Source of the DNA: JACPKO01 sp964406775 | GTDB taxonomy: Bacteria > Patescibacteriota > Microgenomatia > Daviesbacterales > UBA10151 | DNA: 64,000 nucleotides | Direction of reading: 5' to 3' | Assembly (NCBI GenBank): GCA_964406775.1 | Contig: CAYOSW010000004.1 | Span: forward strand, 1-64,000 | In this document: piece after piece, positions 1 through 7,409 of the stretch | Position numbering within the stretch: position 1 is the first letter of the stretch | How the letters are laid out: each line of letters opens with the position of its first letter | The notes under the pieces: model-generated | What the model was told of the DNA's origin: nothing | What the model saw: only the letters and a program-made list of their open reading frames with translations | The model's database searches: none | Position numbers and translations under genes: made by a program

Positions 1-1863
1 ACCCGCCCGCGAACCGTCCCTGAAGAAAGTTACACCTTTGCATCCTAATTTATAGGCCTGCAAGTAAAGCTCTTTTACCTGTTCAATGGTAAAATCGTGA
101 GGCGCATTGGCTGTTTTTGAAATTGACGAATCGGTATAACCCTGAATTAAAGCCTGGACTTTAACGTGATCCATAGGCGACATATCGTTTGCGCCAACGA
201 AATAGTGAGGCTTTTCCCTTCCCGGATTTTCTTTCATCCACTGCTCGTATAAAGGATGATAGATTACGTGTTCGCCGATTCTGTCTTTTCTTATGAATTT
301 AAAATCGAATACAGGTTCAATTCCTGAGGAAACTCCTGCCAAAAGAGATGTTGTTCCGGTTGGAGCCTGAGTTAATATAACCGCATTCCGGATTCCCTGG
401 TTTTGGATCTTGCTTCTGATGGATTGGGGCAGTTGTTTAATAAAGTGACCCTGTAAATATTTTTCCGAATCGAATTTAGGGAATGAACCTTTTTCGGCAG
501 CCAGATCGGAAGAGGTATCATACGAAGCATCCCTGATTGTTTTATATATTTTCTCGATAACGGGCTGCGCCTCATCAGATCCGTAAGCCAGCTTCATTTT
601 AATCAATGCATCCCCAAGTCCCATTGTTCCGATACCGGTTCTGCGAATTTCTTTTGCTTTCTTTTCGTTTTCTTCCCAGAAATAATAGTTTGCATCCACA
701 ACATTATCCATAAACCTCATAGCAACCCTAACTTTTGCATCAAGATCGGCATAATCAAAAGTTCCGTCTTCGGCTACAAATGCCGATAAATTCATCGCAC
801 CTAAATTACATACTGCCCATTCACCTAAAGGCTGTTCACCGCAGGGATTTGTCGAGAGAAGTTTTTCAAAATACCAGGTGTTGCCCCATTTGTTGCTTCT
901 TTCAAGAAAGTGAAGACCGGGCTCTGCTGATTTCCAGGCAGCCGTACAAATCTGATCCCAAATCTCGCGGGCTTTAAAGGTTTTATAAACTACAAACTTT
1001 TTGCCTAACGCTTCCCAATTTTCATAAACTCCGTCCCACTTCTCGTCATATTCAGGGTCAGTTACATCAGGGAATTTCGTTACCCAATCGGCATCAGCCT
1101 CAACAGCTTCCATAAATTTATCTGACACACAAACCGAAAGGTTTGCACCGGGAATTGAAACCCCATCTTCTTTAGCGTGAATAAATTCTTCTATATCCGG
1201 ATGCCAGTCGTGAAGCATTAACATTAAAGCTCCGCGCCTAGAACCGCCCTGCTGAATAACATCGTGGTTAGCGGCGGAATAAAGTTTAGCCCAGGAAACC
1301 GGACCCGAGGATGTACCGTTAACTTTTTTAACTCTCGCGCCGTGAGGTCTTAAAGAAGATAAATTAATTCCTACTCCGCCTCCTCTTGCCTGAATCTCAA
1401 CCGTATGGGTAATATTTTCCATAATTCCGGCTCTAGAATCCTTCGGTGATGGAATAACATAACAATTAAAGAAGGTTACTTCGTACCCAGTACCTGCGCC
1501 CGAAAGAATACGGCCGGCCGGTACAAACTTAAATCCTTCCATAGCGCCGTAAAATTCCTTAGCCCAATATTTTCTCAAAGCGTGAGTTTTTTCCATTTGA
1601 GCAATTCCCGCGGCAACTCTTTGCCACATTTCCTCAGGAGTAAATTCAGTAGGCTCCCCTTTATCATTTTTAAGAGAATACCTATCCATAAAAACTTTCT
1701 GGCGGATACCGTCCAGCTCAGTTCGGGTCTTTATTCTCGGCAGAATTCCTTCATCGAATGCCCTATTAACGTCCTCTGTTTTTTGTTTTTTACCTGAGGA
1801 TGCTACAGGCGAAACCTGAAGAGCGACTGATGCGTGTTTTTTAAGTTTTTTATTCATATCCAT
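1..1863 (-). CDS. nrdJ: Adenosylcobalamin-dependent (class II) ribonucleotide reductase, 3' end outside window
   Basis: Reading leftward from an ATG at 1863, 621 codons stay open to the window edge, so the C-terminus is missing. The product reduces ribonucleotides to deoxyribonucleotides in the cytoplasm using a B12-derived radical. Visible family marks are a conserved FNCYVI segment, a glycine-rich ARGGGVGINLSS stretch, SRRGALM, and the class II/I active-site motif NPCGEQPL (near base 840). The start lies one base after the nrdR stop codon, so the two genes form one transcript. An alternative ATG two codons later is possible. No intein is seen in the visible part. Confidence 0.95.
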   Translation of the reverse strand, partial: MDMNKKLKKHASVALQVSPVASSGKKQKTEDVNRAFDEGILPRIKTRTELDGIRQKVFMDRYSLKNDKGEPTEFTPEEMWQRVAAGIAQMEKTHALRKYWAKEFYGAMEGFKFVPAGRILSGAGTGYEVTFFNCYVIPSPKDSRAGIMENITHTVEIQARGGGVGINLSSLRPHGARVKKVNGTSSGPVSWAKLYSAANHDVIQQGGSRRGALMLMLHDWHPDIEEFIHAKEDGVSIPGANLSVCVSDKFMEAVEADADWVTKFPDVTDPEYDEKWDGVYENWEALGKKFVVYKTFKAREIWDQICTAAWKSAEPGLHFLERSNKWGNTWYFEKLLSTNPCGEQPLGEWAVCNLGAMNLSAFVAEDGTFDYADLDAKVRVAMRFMDNVVDANYYFWEENEKKAKEIRRTGIGTMGLGDALIKMKLAYGSDEAQPVIEKIYKTIRDASYDTSSDLAAEKGSFPKFDSEKYLQGHFIKQLPQSIRSKIQNQGIRNAVILTQAPTGTTSLLAGVSSGIEPVFDFKFIRKDRIGEHVIYHPLYEQWMKENPGREKPHYFVGANDMSPMDHVKVQALIQGYTDSSISKTANAPHDFTIEQVKELYLQAYKLGCKGVTFFRDGSRAG

Positions 1864-1864
1864 T

Positions 1865-2320
1865 TTAGTTTTTCAAATTTATTAAACCCTCAAGCTCTTT
1901 TGTAAAGTCACTTGCCTGCTTGAATTGCCTATAAACCGATACAAATCTTAAGTAGGCAACCGGATCAATTTTCTTAAGTTCCGACAAAACCTCTTTTCCT
2001 ATCAGCTTACTTTCTATCTCTGTTCTTTCCTTCGAGCGTATTTTACGCTCTATCTTTGAAACAATCGCCTCTAAGTTATCGAATGCCGGTCTTTTTTCCA
2101 AGGCTCTCGACAACCCTGCCCGGATTTTACTGATATCAAATAGCTGCTTTTTACCGTCTCTTTTGATAACAATAAGCTCTAAAACCAGCGCCCTCTCGTA
2201 AGTTGTGAAGCGGCGCTTGCACTTTATACACTCTCTTCTGCGCCTTATCTCTCCCGTTCCCTTAACGCCTCTTTTATCTATAACACTGCTTTGATCCGAT
2301 TTGCAATATGGGCAATACAT
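1865..2320 (-). CDS. nrdR: Transcriptional repressor NrdR
   Basis: The 151-residue protein has the normal NrdR length and order. A zinc ribbon comes first (C3, C6, and a second CIKC pair near residues 31-34, with the RRRRE basic patch), followed by an ATP-cone domain from about residue 49. It senses dATP/ATP and represses ribonucleotide reductase genes. It is the first gene of the nrdR-nrdJ transcript, so it probably represses its own synthesis through the sites at 2321-2422. The ATG at 2320 has no Shine-Dalgarno site and lies 7 bases after a good -10 hexamer. Confidence 0.96.
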   Translation of the reverse strand: MYCPYCKSDQSSVIDKRGVKGTGEIRRRRECIKCKRRFTTYERALVLELIVIKRDGKKQLFDISKIRAGLSRALEKRPAFDNLEAIVSKIERKIRSKERTEIESKLIGKEVLSELKKIDPVAYLRFVSVYRQFKQASDFTKELEGLINLKN

Positions 2321-2422
2321 ACAACATATTGTATACTATCTGAGTCGATAACTCAATATGTATTAATGTAAAAGTAAGATTAACATATTGTCTAGAAGAA
2401 CTGTCAATATACTAGATGTTGT
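2321..2422 (-). promoter_or_regulatory. nrdR-nrdJ promoter region with four phased NrdR-box-like motifs
   Basis: Two promoters read leftward. One has -35 TTGAGT (2351-2356), a 17-base spacer and -10 TACAAT (2328-2333), 7 bases from the nrdR ATG. The other has -35 TTGACA (2402-2407), a 17-base spacer and -10 GTTAAT (2379-2384). Imperfect copies of AACATATTGT are centred near 2327, 2357 (inverted), 2386 and 2417, about 30 bases apart, and overlap both promoters. NrdR boxes are AT-rich palindromes of this kind, usually in pairs spaced by whole helical turns. Assignment to NrdR is inference from position and sequence. Confidence 0.6.
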
Positions 2423-2423
2423 A

Positions 2424-3179
2424 TTACTTGTGATTTCCGGCTTCGTAAGGGTTCGGTAATTCGGTAATGGGCTTTTTAAATCTGTCGTTTATCTCATTAA
2501 TTTCATCCTGCTGCAAATCTGTTATTCCAGCCAGTCCTGTAACCAAAGAGGTTACTGGGTCTATAATCTTTAATCGCCCCGAGTAGGTAACAATCTTCTC
2601 CTTACCGGGAGGTCCACCCTCAAACGTTAGAGTGCCGAATGGTGAGACAATCCGAGCTTGAACCAGCCCCTCGCCGTTAGGTAATCGGCCCACAAAATCC
2701 CAGGATATCCTTTCCATATAATCGGCACGGCTTAACCCGATTCTTGGCACCCCGAAAGTTCTCCTAACTCTACCCTCCATACCGACTTGCCGGACTACGA
2801 CCAGAGGCTCAATTCTTTCAGGATGTCTCATAAGATCCAATATTCTTGAATCATCACTAGCCCTCTCCTCAGCTCTCCAAGCTGTAGCTAATGCTGCCTC
2901 GCGGATATCCCTGACTAATTCAAGCGAAACCTCGTCCTGGGGTATACCGAATCTTCTACGTGCGCGCAGATGAAATTCAACGGCAGTTTTTGCAATATCA
3001 ACGTTTGATTTCCGGCTGAGCCAGGTAACCGTAAATCCTTTCGGAGCCTCCCTATAGGCGCCCTTATGCACGTCATAAGTCATAAAGGGCTCACCGTCCC
3101 TGGAAAATATTCTTCTGGAACTATGTTTATCTCTTGGATTATCAGGATGTAACGGCTGTAAAGATACTTCAATCCCCAT
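2424..3179 (-). CDS. Hypothetical protein, 251 aa
   Basis: No family is recognised. The protein is soluble, without signal peptide or membrane segment, rich in Arg and charged residues. It has a mixed alpha/beta look: a likely helical middle part (about residues 60-110) and a strand-rich C-terminal half with RIVSPFGTLTF and a YSGRLKI segment. The ATG at 3179 is the first in frame. The gene ends one base before the distal part of the nrdR promoter region and probably has its own promoter. Codon use resembles its neighbours. Confidence 0.7.
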   Translation of the reverse strand: MGIEVSLQPLHPDNPRDKHSSRRIFSRDGEPFMTYDVHKGAYREAPKGFTVTWLSRKSNVDIAKTAVEFHLRARRRFGIPQDEVSLELVRDIREAALATAWRAEERASDDSRILDLMRHPERIEPLVVVRQVGMEGRVRRTFGVPRIGLSRADYMERISWDFVGRLPNGEGLVQARIVSPFGTLTFEGGPPGKEKIVTYSGRLKIIDPVTSLVTGLAGITDLQQDEINEINDRFKKPITELPNPYEAGNHK

Positions 3180-3230
3180 TGGCAGAAAAATTAAGTCTTT
3201 ATTATATACCAGCCGATTTTTTTTATCTTG

Positions 3231-3809
3231 TCACTTAATATAATTCCTTAATAAGTCGAGGAATTTTCCATAATAGCTGTAGTAAATCCAAATATTAGCC
3301 AGAATTAACCCCGGAAAAACAAAAGATTTTTCTAAAAGCCCTCCGGTTTTCATCCTCAAAAACCTCAAGGGAGGAAAGCCAAACCTGATTGGTATCGGAA
3401 AAAGCCACGGAACTCCGTCCCGGGTGATTGTATCCATTAAAAGATGGGACACAAATCCGATCATAAATGACCACCAGACAATATCCATATTTACAATCAG
3501 AACCGTACTCATCGCGGATAAAAGCATTTTGGCACCGAATCCGAATAGAACTATCCCTAAAATGGAATGTGAAATAAACCGGTGCCCGCCGAAAAGAGGC
3601 GCCAGCAATTTTCCGAAGAAGGAACCTCCTCTGATTCTCCCCCAAAGCTCGGCGGTGGATTGGTCGATGTCGGGCGCTAGTCCACCGACAAAATTTGCTG
3701 AAATTGCCACAATTACCGTAGCCAGAGTTAAATCCGGAGGAATCGGCTGAGTTGCTATTGTAAAGGAAAGTGCCGTAAATGCGGCAAGATCGTGAGTGCG
3801 ACCGGTCAT
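3231..3809 (-). CDS. YdjM-like membrane-bound metal-dependent hydrolase
   Basis: The 192-residue protein matches the YdjM/DUF457 family. Conserved acidic and histidine groups sit between membrane segments: GGLAPDIDQS near residues 43-52, HRFISHS near 76-82, and FVSHLLMDTITRDG near 119-132, likely metal ligands. About four membrane helices are visible. E. coli YdjM is LexA-regulated, but the physiological substrate of the family is unknown. The start is ATG at 3809, with a TACACT -10-like hexamer ending 7 bases upstream that overlaps the repeat array at 3821-3856. Confidence 0.8.
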   Translation of the reverse strand: MTGRTHDLAAFTALSFTIATQPIPPDLTLATVIVAISANFVGGLAPDIDQSTAELWGRIRGGSFFGKLLAPLFGGHRFISHSILGIVLFGFGAKMLLSAMSTVLIVNMDIVWWSFMIGFVSHLLMDTITRDGVPWLFPIPIRFGFPPLRFLRMKTGGLLEKSFVFPGLILANIWIYYSYYGKFLDLLRNYIK

Positions 3810-3820
3810 AGAATTTAGTG

Positions 3821-3856
3821 TACCACGAGTAGAATGGGTACCACAGGTATCACGGG
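3821..3856 (+). repeat. Left 9-bp tandem repeat array (4 units) flanking the four-helix-bundle gene
   Basis: Four contiguous 9-base units are seen on the plus strand: TACCACGAG, TAGAATGGG, TACCACAGG, TATCACGGG. The last unit contains the TGA stop codon (3850-3852, minus strand) of the four-helix-bundle gene. The same unit type occurs in inverted orientation on the other side of the gene at 4222-4257. Confidence 0.85.
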
Positions 3857-4221
3857 ATTTTCAGAGCAGATTTATACTTATATAAAAAATAGCCTGCCTC
3901 AGACCGTTTTTTATCAAATATTTCGTAGTCTTCAGTACTTATGTAGTCCAATAATAGGCAGATCTCGCTTTGTCCTTCCAGCTCCATCAATGAGGTTTCT
4001 GAGATTTCCATAAAACGGATCTTTTCTTTCTTGCTTGATTTTAAATAACCCTCTATAAAGTTAGAAATTACGGAGACAACCGCTCTCCTCATTTGAGATA
4101 CCAATCCGAAGTCCTCGGATTTTGGTAGTTTACCTGTAAGTTTATATGTGATTAACAGGAGCTCTTTGAGTTTCTGCCAAAGAATCAACCGATGATATCC
4201 TTTTTCGGTCTTATTTATCAT
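3850..4221 (-). CDS. Four helix bundle protein (S23/IVP family)
   Basis: The 123-residue all-helical protein has the family pattern: a YHRLILWQKLKEL start, then LPKSEDFGLVSQMRRA, a VVSVISNFIEGY helix, a KIRFMEISETSLMELE helix and a C-terminal LYKYKSALK. Relatives are encoded in intervening sequences of 23S rRNA genes and next to diversity-generating retroelements (Avd), and many stand alone in CPR genomes. The cellular role is not settled. Here the gene fills almost exactly the space between two inverted 9-bp repeat arrays: its ATG directly follows one array and its stop lies in the other. This suggests a compact mobile or amplified unit. Confidence 0.9.
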   Translation of the reverse strand: MINKTEKGYHRLILWQKLKELLLITYKLTGKLPKSEDFGLVSQMRRAVVSVISNFIEGYLKSSKKEKIRFMEISETSLMELEGQSEICLLLDYISTEDYEIFDKKRSEAGYFLYKYKSALKIP

Positions 4222-4257
4222 CTTGTGGTACTCTTGATACCTTTGATACCCGTGATA
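4222..4257 (-). repeat. Right 9-bp tandem repeat array (4 units), inverted relative to the left array
   Basis: On the minus strand four 9-base units read TATCACGGG, TATCAAAGG, TATCAAGAG, TACCACAAG and run straight into the ATG of the four-helix-bundle gene. The array begins three bases after the stop codon of the upstream cyclophilin gene. The units match TAYCANRRG, the same consensus as the left array. Confidence 0.85.
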
Positions 4258-4259
4258 CT

Positions 4260-4916
4260 CTACTTAAGAGGTGCGATGGTAACTTTTTCCATTAAGTCAC
4301 CTACGGCTATTTGATCAACAATATTCTGCCCTTTTATGACTTTACCGAAGATTGTATATTTTGCGGGAAGGTCGGGATTATTATCCAACATAATAAAGAA
4401 TTGGGAGCCGTTGGTATCGGGACCTGAGTTTGCCATAGCAACAATACCTTTATCATATTTACGCTTAACCGGCTCGTCCTTAAATCTATATCCGGGTCCA
4501 CCGGTTCCGTTACCCAAAGGATCTCCTCCCTGAATGACAAATCCTGGAACAACGCGGTGGAAAGTTAAACCGTCATAAAACCCCTCATTGGTCAGAAATA
4601 TAAAATTGCTCGCAGCTTGCGACGCTTCAGGATAAATTTCAAATTCGATTGTCCCCTTATTTGTCTGGATCACGGCTTTTTTATTTTTTAGCTGAGCTGC
4701 GGTAAGCGGGACCGGAGCTTCTGAATAAGTTTTTTTTGTCATAGTTGTAGCCGCCTGGGATGCCTCCTCCTCAACCGGTTGTGTAGGCTGGGGCTGTGAA
4801 GCCTGAGGAACGGCAGGAGCGACACTGCTTGAATTGATTAAACGTGTGGCTATTATCCCGATCACCGCAACTATCGTAATTGCGATGAATATTACTGTAA
4901 ACGATTTTTCACTCAT
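4260..4916 (-). CDS. Cyclophilin-type peptidyl-prolyl cis-trans isomerase, membrane anchored
   Basis: The 218-residue protein has an N-terminal membrane anchor (about residues 7-27), a Pro/Gln/Ala-rich linker to about residue 60, and a cyclophilin domain. Diagnostic segments are FHRVVPGFVIQGGDP, GTGGPGYRFKDE, and the SGPDTNGSQFFI active-site segment. It should catalyse proline isomerisation during folding of exported proteins on the outer face of the membrane. The ATG at 4916 is preceded at 9 bases by a TATAAA -10, and the gene reads toward the four-helix-bundle unit. Confidence 0.93.
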   Translation of the reverse strand: MSEKSFTVIFIAITIVAVIGIIATRLINSSSVAPAVPQASQPQPTQPVEEEASQAATTMTKKTYSEAPVPLTAAQLKNKKAVIQTNKGTIEFEIYPEASQAASNFIFLTNEGFYDGLTFHRVVPGFVIQGGDPLGNGTGGPGYRFKDEPVKRKYDKGIVAMANSGPDTNGSQFFIMLDNNPDLPAKYTIFGKVIKGQNIVDQIAVGDLMEKVTIAPLK

Positions 4917-4925
4917 CCCAAAAGG

Positions 4926-4954
4926 TTTATACCAGATGATCCTATTTTTGGCAA
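4926..4954 (-). promoter_or_regulatory. Promoter of the cyclophilin gene
   Basis: Leftward -35 TTGCCA (4949-4954), 17-base spacer, -10 TATAAA (4926-4931). The predicted start is within about 3 bases of the ATG, giving an almost leaderless mRNA. Confidence 0.6.
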
Positions 4955-4994
4955 GCGCCTGCGTTCTGAGGAGCGTAACTACGAAGGATCTAGC

Positions 4995-5165
4995 TTAGTC
5001 ACCTGTAATATTTATTACACGGTTATTGTATGGCTCGCTGAAAGTCACGGTTATTTTTATATCTTCCTTCTTTAATATATATGCACCCATAACAAGGCAT
5101 AACAATATAAAGAAAATCCAAAAAACTGCATCGTTATTTATGAAACGGATAGCTTTTTCCCTCAT
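4995..5165 (-). CDS. Small single-span membrane protein, 56 aa, in sortase operon
   Basis: An ATG at 5165 opens a 56-codon frame that ends with TAA at 4995. The product starts MREKAIRFINND, has one hydrophobic segment (about residues 13-29, with FWIFFILLCLVMG) and a short polar, probably external, C-terminal tail with several Lys, Thr and Asn. It begins 9 bases after the sortase stop codon on the same strand, so it is probably cotranscribed. No family is recognised. A sortase accessory role is only a guess from position. Confidence 0.6.
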   Translation of the reverse strand: MREKAIRFINNDAVFWIFFILLCLVMGAYILKKEDIKITVTFSEPYNNRVINITGD

Positions 5166-5174
5166 TGGGCTATT

Positions 5175-5738
5175 TTATCCGAGAAGTTTGGCAACAACAA
5201 CAAATCTTTTACTGTCAAGAAACCCTGAGCAGGTATAAAGTGTAATTCTTCTGTCTGAAGAATTATTAAGAATTGATGTATCTTCCGGGTTTACCTCAAC
5301 CAGGTACTCGACTAAAAACTTTTTTGAGCTTTGGTCGCTATAGGAAATTTCAATTTGATCACCGGGTTTTACTCTTTTAAGATTACCTAAAAGACTAGCC
5401 CAATTGTGTCCGTAAAGAATGCTGTTGCCCTGAGCACCCGGAATTGGGGATGTTTTAAGATAGGAGACGCCTTCTGTTGTAGCTTCCCATTTATTATTTT
5501 TTATTTCAGAGGCAATCACAGGAAGTGAAATTTTTGCTGATTCAATTTTAATACCGACCGGGCTTTTTTCTGCTTGCTCCATTGATGCTTGTACGACAGG
5601 ATAATTTTCGAACTTAAGTCTTGAAGGATTCTGGCGCTGGTAAATAAAGAAAGAACCGGTAAGTAAACCTAAGAAACCTAAAGTAAGTAATAAATTTGCC
5701 CAAAAATTAATCTTTGAGCCACTATCCTGGATATTCAT
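5175..5738 (-). CDS. Sortase (class E/D-like transpeptidase)
   Basis: The 187-residue protein has an N-terminal membrane anchor (about residues 11-33) and an external sortase domain. The catalytic triad is visible: His111 in YGHNWAS, Cys170 in TLYTCSG, Arg178 in SKRFVVV. It should cleave a sorting signal and join the substrate to the cell surface. I chose the ATG at 5738, one base after the stop of the upstream gene, over a TTG at 5786 that would overlap that gene. The gene directly upstream encodes a protein ending in an LASTG signal, the type used by class E sortases. Confidence 0.93.
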   Translation of the reverse strand: MNIQDSGSKINFWANLLLTLGFLGLLTGSFFIYQRQNPSRLKFENYPVVQASMEQAEKSPVGIKIESAKISLPVIASEIKNNKWEATTEGVSYLKTSPIPGAQGNSILYGHNWASLLGNLKRVKPGDQIEISYSDQSSKKFLVEYLVEVNPEDTSILNNSSDRRITLYTCSGFLDSKRFVVVAKLLG

Positions 5739-5739
5739 T

Positions 5740-6363
5740 TTACTTGGATAATTTTTGTGCTCTTCTTTTAAGGAATAAGCCCACAATTATGGATAAAATT
5801 GAGATTGAGAAAATAGTTAGAACAAACTTAATATTTCCCGTTGATGCAAGGCCTAAAACGGATCCAGTACTTATACCAAGAACACTTCCGGTTCCGCCCT
5901 GTCCTCCGCTTCCTCCGGGACCGGGAATATCGGTAGTCGGAGAGCAACAGGAACCCTGAGACGTTTTACCACAAGCGTAATCCGTATTTAAAGCTAAATA
6001 AGGTGCTTCCTCAAGTCCCCACAAAGCACCATTAGGAATGTAATTCCATCCCTGAGCTTTTAAAGAATCAACCTCATTCTCCGTTAATGAAGAAACTTTC
6101 CACCAATTTGTTTGAATTCCCGAGCCGTTGCTCGAACAAAAACATTGAGTCAGAGCGTCCCCTGAAAGAGTATAAACCGAATCCTTACCGCTGTAATTTC
6201 CGGTTTGACCGGCAATGCCGTGAGTACCTGAATCGTAGCTGACTTTAAGTGAGCCTTGCGGATTTACGCAGGAGGTAAACTGGGGAATAGAATAAGCCTC
6301 GGCCTTTGAAAAAGCCGCAAAGAAGAAAGCTAAACTTAATAAAATTGAAGCTAAGAACTTCAT
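5740..6363 (-). CDS. Secreted sortase substrate with LASTG sorting signal
   Basis: The 207-residue protein begins with a clear signal peptide (about residues 1-23, ending KAEA). A Cys-rich, Ser/Gly/Trp-containing external part follows, with several Cys pairs (CFC, SCC), then a Gly/Pro-rich stalk. The end is a textbook sorting signal: LASTG at residues 172-176, a hydrophobic segment, and a KRRAQK tail. The mature part matches no family I know. Placement one base before the sortase start implies that this is the dedicated substrate. Confidence 0.88.
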   Translation of the reverse strand: MKFLASILLSLAFFFAAFSKAEAYSIPQFTSCVNPQGSLKVSYDSGTHGIAGQTGNYSGKDSVYTLSGDALTQCFCSSNGSGIQTNWWKVSSLTENEVDSLKAQGWNYIPNGALWGLEEAPYLALNTDYACGKTSQGSCCSPTTDIPGPGGSGGQGGTGSVLGISTGSVLGLASTGNIKFVLTIFSISILSIIVGLFLKRRAQKLSK

Positions 6364-6380
6364 AATTATAATTATGGGAT

Positions 6381-6409
6381 ATTATAACGGCTTATAGCTT
6401 TTTTTTCAA
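6381..6409 (-). promoter_or_regulatory. Promoter of the sortase operon
   Basis: Leftward -35 TTGAAA (6404-6409), 17-base spacer, -10 TATAAT (6381-6386). The ATG of the substrate gene follows 17 bases after the -10, so the leader would be about 10 bases, with no Shine-Dalgarno site. Confidence 0.75.
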
Positions 6410-6416
6410 GGGGGAA

Positions 6417-7409
6417 TTAGTTAACTTTGCGAGTTTCTTCAAAGAATTTTTTTAAGGTATCCACAGCTTTTCTTTTTAAACCTTTTTCATCCCAAAGTCT
6501 TGTAGAACCACCCACGTTCACCCAGTAATTTATCCCTATTATTTCAGGTGTATTTTTAGCATTCTCTAAAGCGAGTTCAAGCCACTTAGCCTGTTCCTCT
6601 TCGCTCATATCACCGTGAATATCCGGTATGGGAGCTCCAATCTCACCCAAGATTACATTTCCTCCGCTAATCTCGGCAATTTTTTTAGCATCCGCAGAAA
6701 GCTGTTCCGGATCTTTGACATAATGGTCAATTGATACAATATTTCCCAGTGCTTTAGTTGTTTCTCTATCCATCACTAAAGTTGCTACGTCGTAATTCAT
6801 CGAGTAATATCCGGATTCGACTTTTTTACCTATTTTCCCGAAAGATTCAACCGAAATCCGGTATTCATCGGCAAGAAATTTTCTATGGCCATCTAAATCT
6901 CCGTTATTCCGGGGATCTCCCGGACCGCCGTTTTCGCATTCGGGACAGGAGGTGAAAATATCACCGTCTTCAAAAAGACCGGAATTCTTAGTTATGAACT
7001 CTTCCAGCAATTTCTTGTGTGTCTCCCTATCTATTGATTTATAGCCGAACCACTTTTCCCATCCTGAGAAATTCCCCCTAAACCACACTTTAAGATTATG
7101 TTTTCTTGCAGTTCTTACCCATCTTTCCAAAAAAGGAGTAAATTTTTCATCATAAGGCGTTGCAATCGCAATATGAGTCGCCCCGAGAGAAGCTATATCG
7201 GAAACTTGTTTATCGATAACAATATCGAATTCTCTATTCTCCAATTTTTCCCCTGCCAAATCGCGTGAATATTTAACTGTATCAACTGACCTGATCCGGA
7301 AGACCGGTTCAATTTTTTCCGGTTTATGTATTAACCAAAATCCTGCAAAAAAAACGGCAGCAATCAGCACTATAATCCCCAGGGAGACTCTATTTATAAT
7401 TCTTTTCAT
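6417..7409 (-). CDS. Membrane-anchored glycoside-hydrolase-like TIM-barrel protein
   Basis: The 330-residue protein has an N-terminal anchor (about residues 9-28) followed by a region with the strand/helix rhythm of a glycosidase TIM barrel. Suggestive segments are THIAIATPYDE, KVWFRGNFSGWEKWFG, a SCPECENGG loop and a late ILGEIGAP strand carrying a possible catalytic Glu. It probably trims or remodels surface glycan outside the cell. It is the last gene of the glycan operon, and its start overlaps the stop of the next upstream gene by 4 bases. Family assignment within the glycosidases is uncertain. Confidence 0.65.
   Translation of the reverse strand: MKRIINRVSLGIIVLIAAVFFAGFWLIHKPEKIEPVFRIRSVDTVKYSRDLAGEKLENREFDIVIDKQVSDIASLGATHIAIATPYDEKFTPFLERWVRTARKHNLKVWFRGNFSGWEKWFGYKSIDRETHKKLLEEFITKNSGLFEDGDIFTSCPECENGGPGDPRNNGDLDGHRKFLADEYRISVESFGKIGKKVESGYYSMNYDVATLVMDRETTKALGNIVSIDHYVKDPEQLSADAKKIAEISGGNVILGEIGAPIPDIHGDMSEEEQAKWLELALENAKNTPEIIGINYWVNVGGSTRLWDEKGLKRKAVDTLKKFFEETRKVN

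Noticed and set aside
3295..3645. Second minus-strand frame of 116 codons inside the YdjM-like gene
   Set aside because: It is a shadow frame of a well-supported membrane protein gene.
4950..4976. Similarity between intergenic GC-rich bits near 4950 and 31800 (shared GCCTGCG and GGAGCG)
   Set aside because: The matches are short and in different order; chance cannot be excluded.
5026..5238. Plus-strand frame of 70 codons
   Set aside because: It is antisense to the sortase end and to the small membrane protein gene at 4995-5165, which has operon context.
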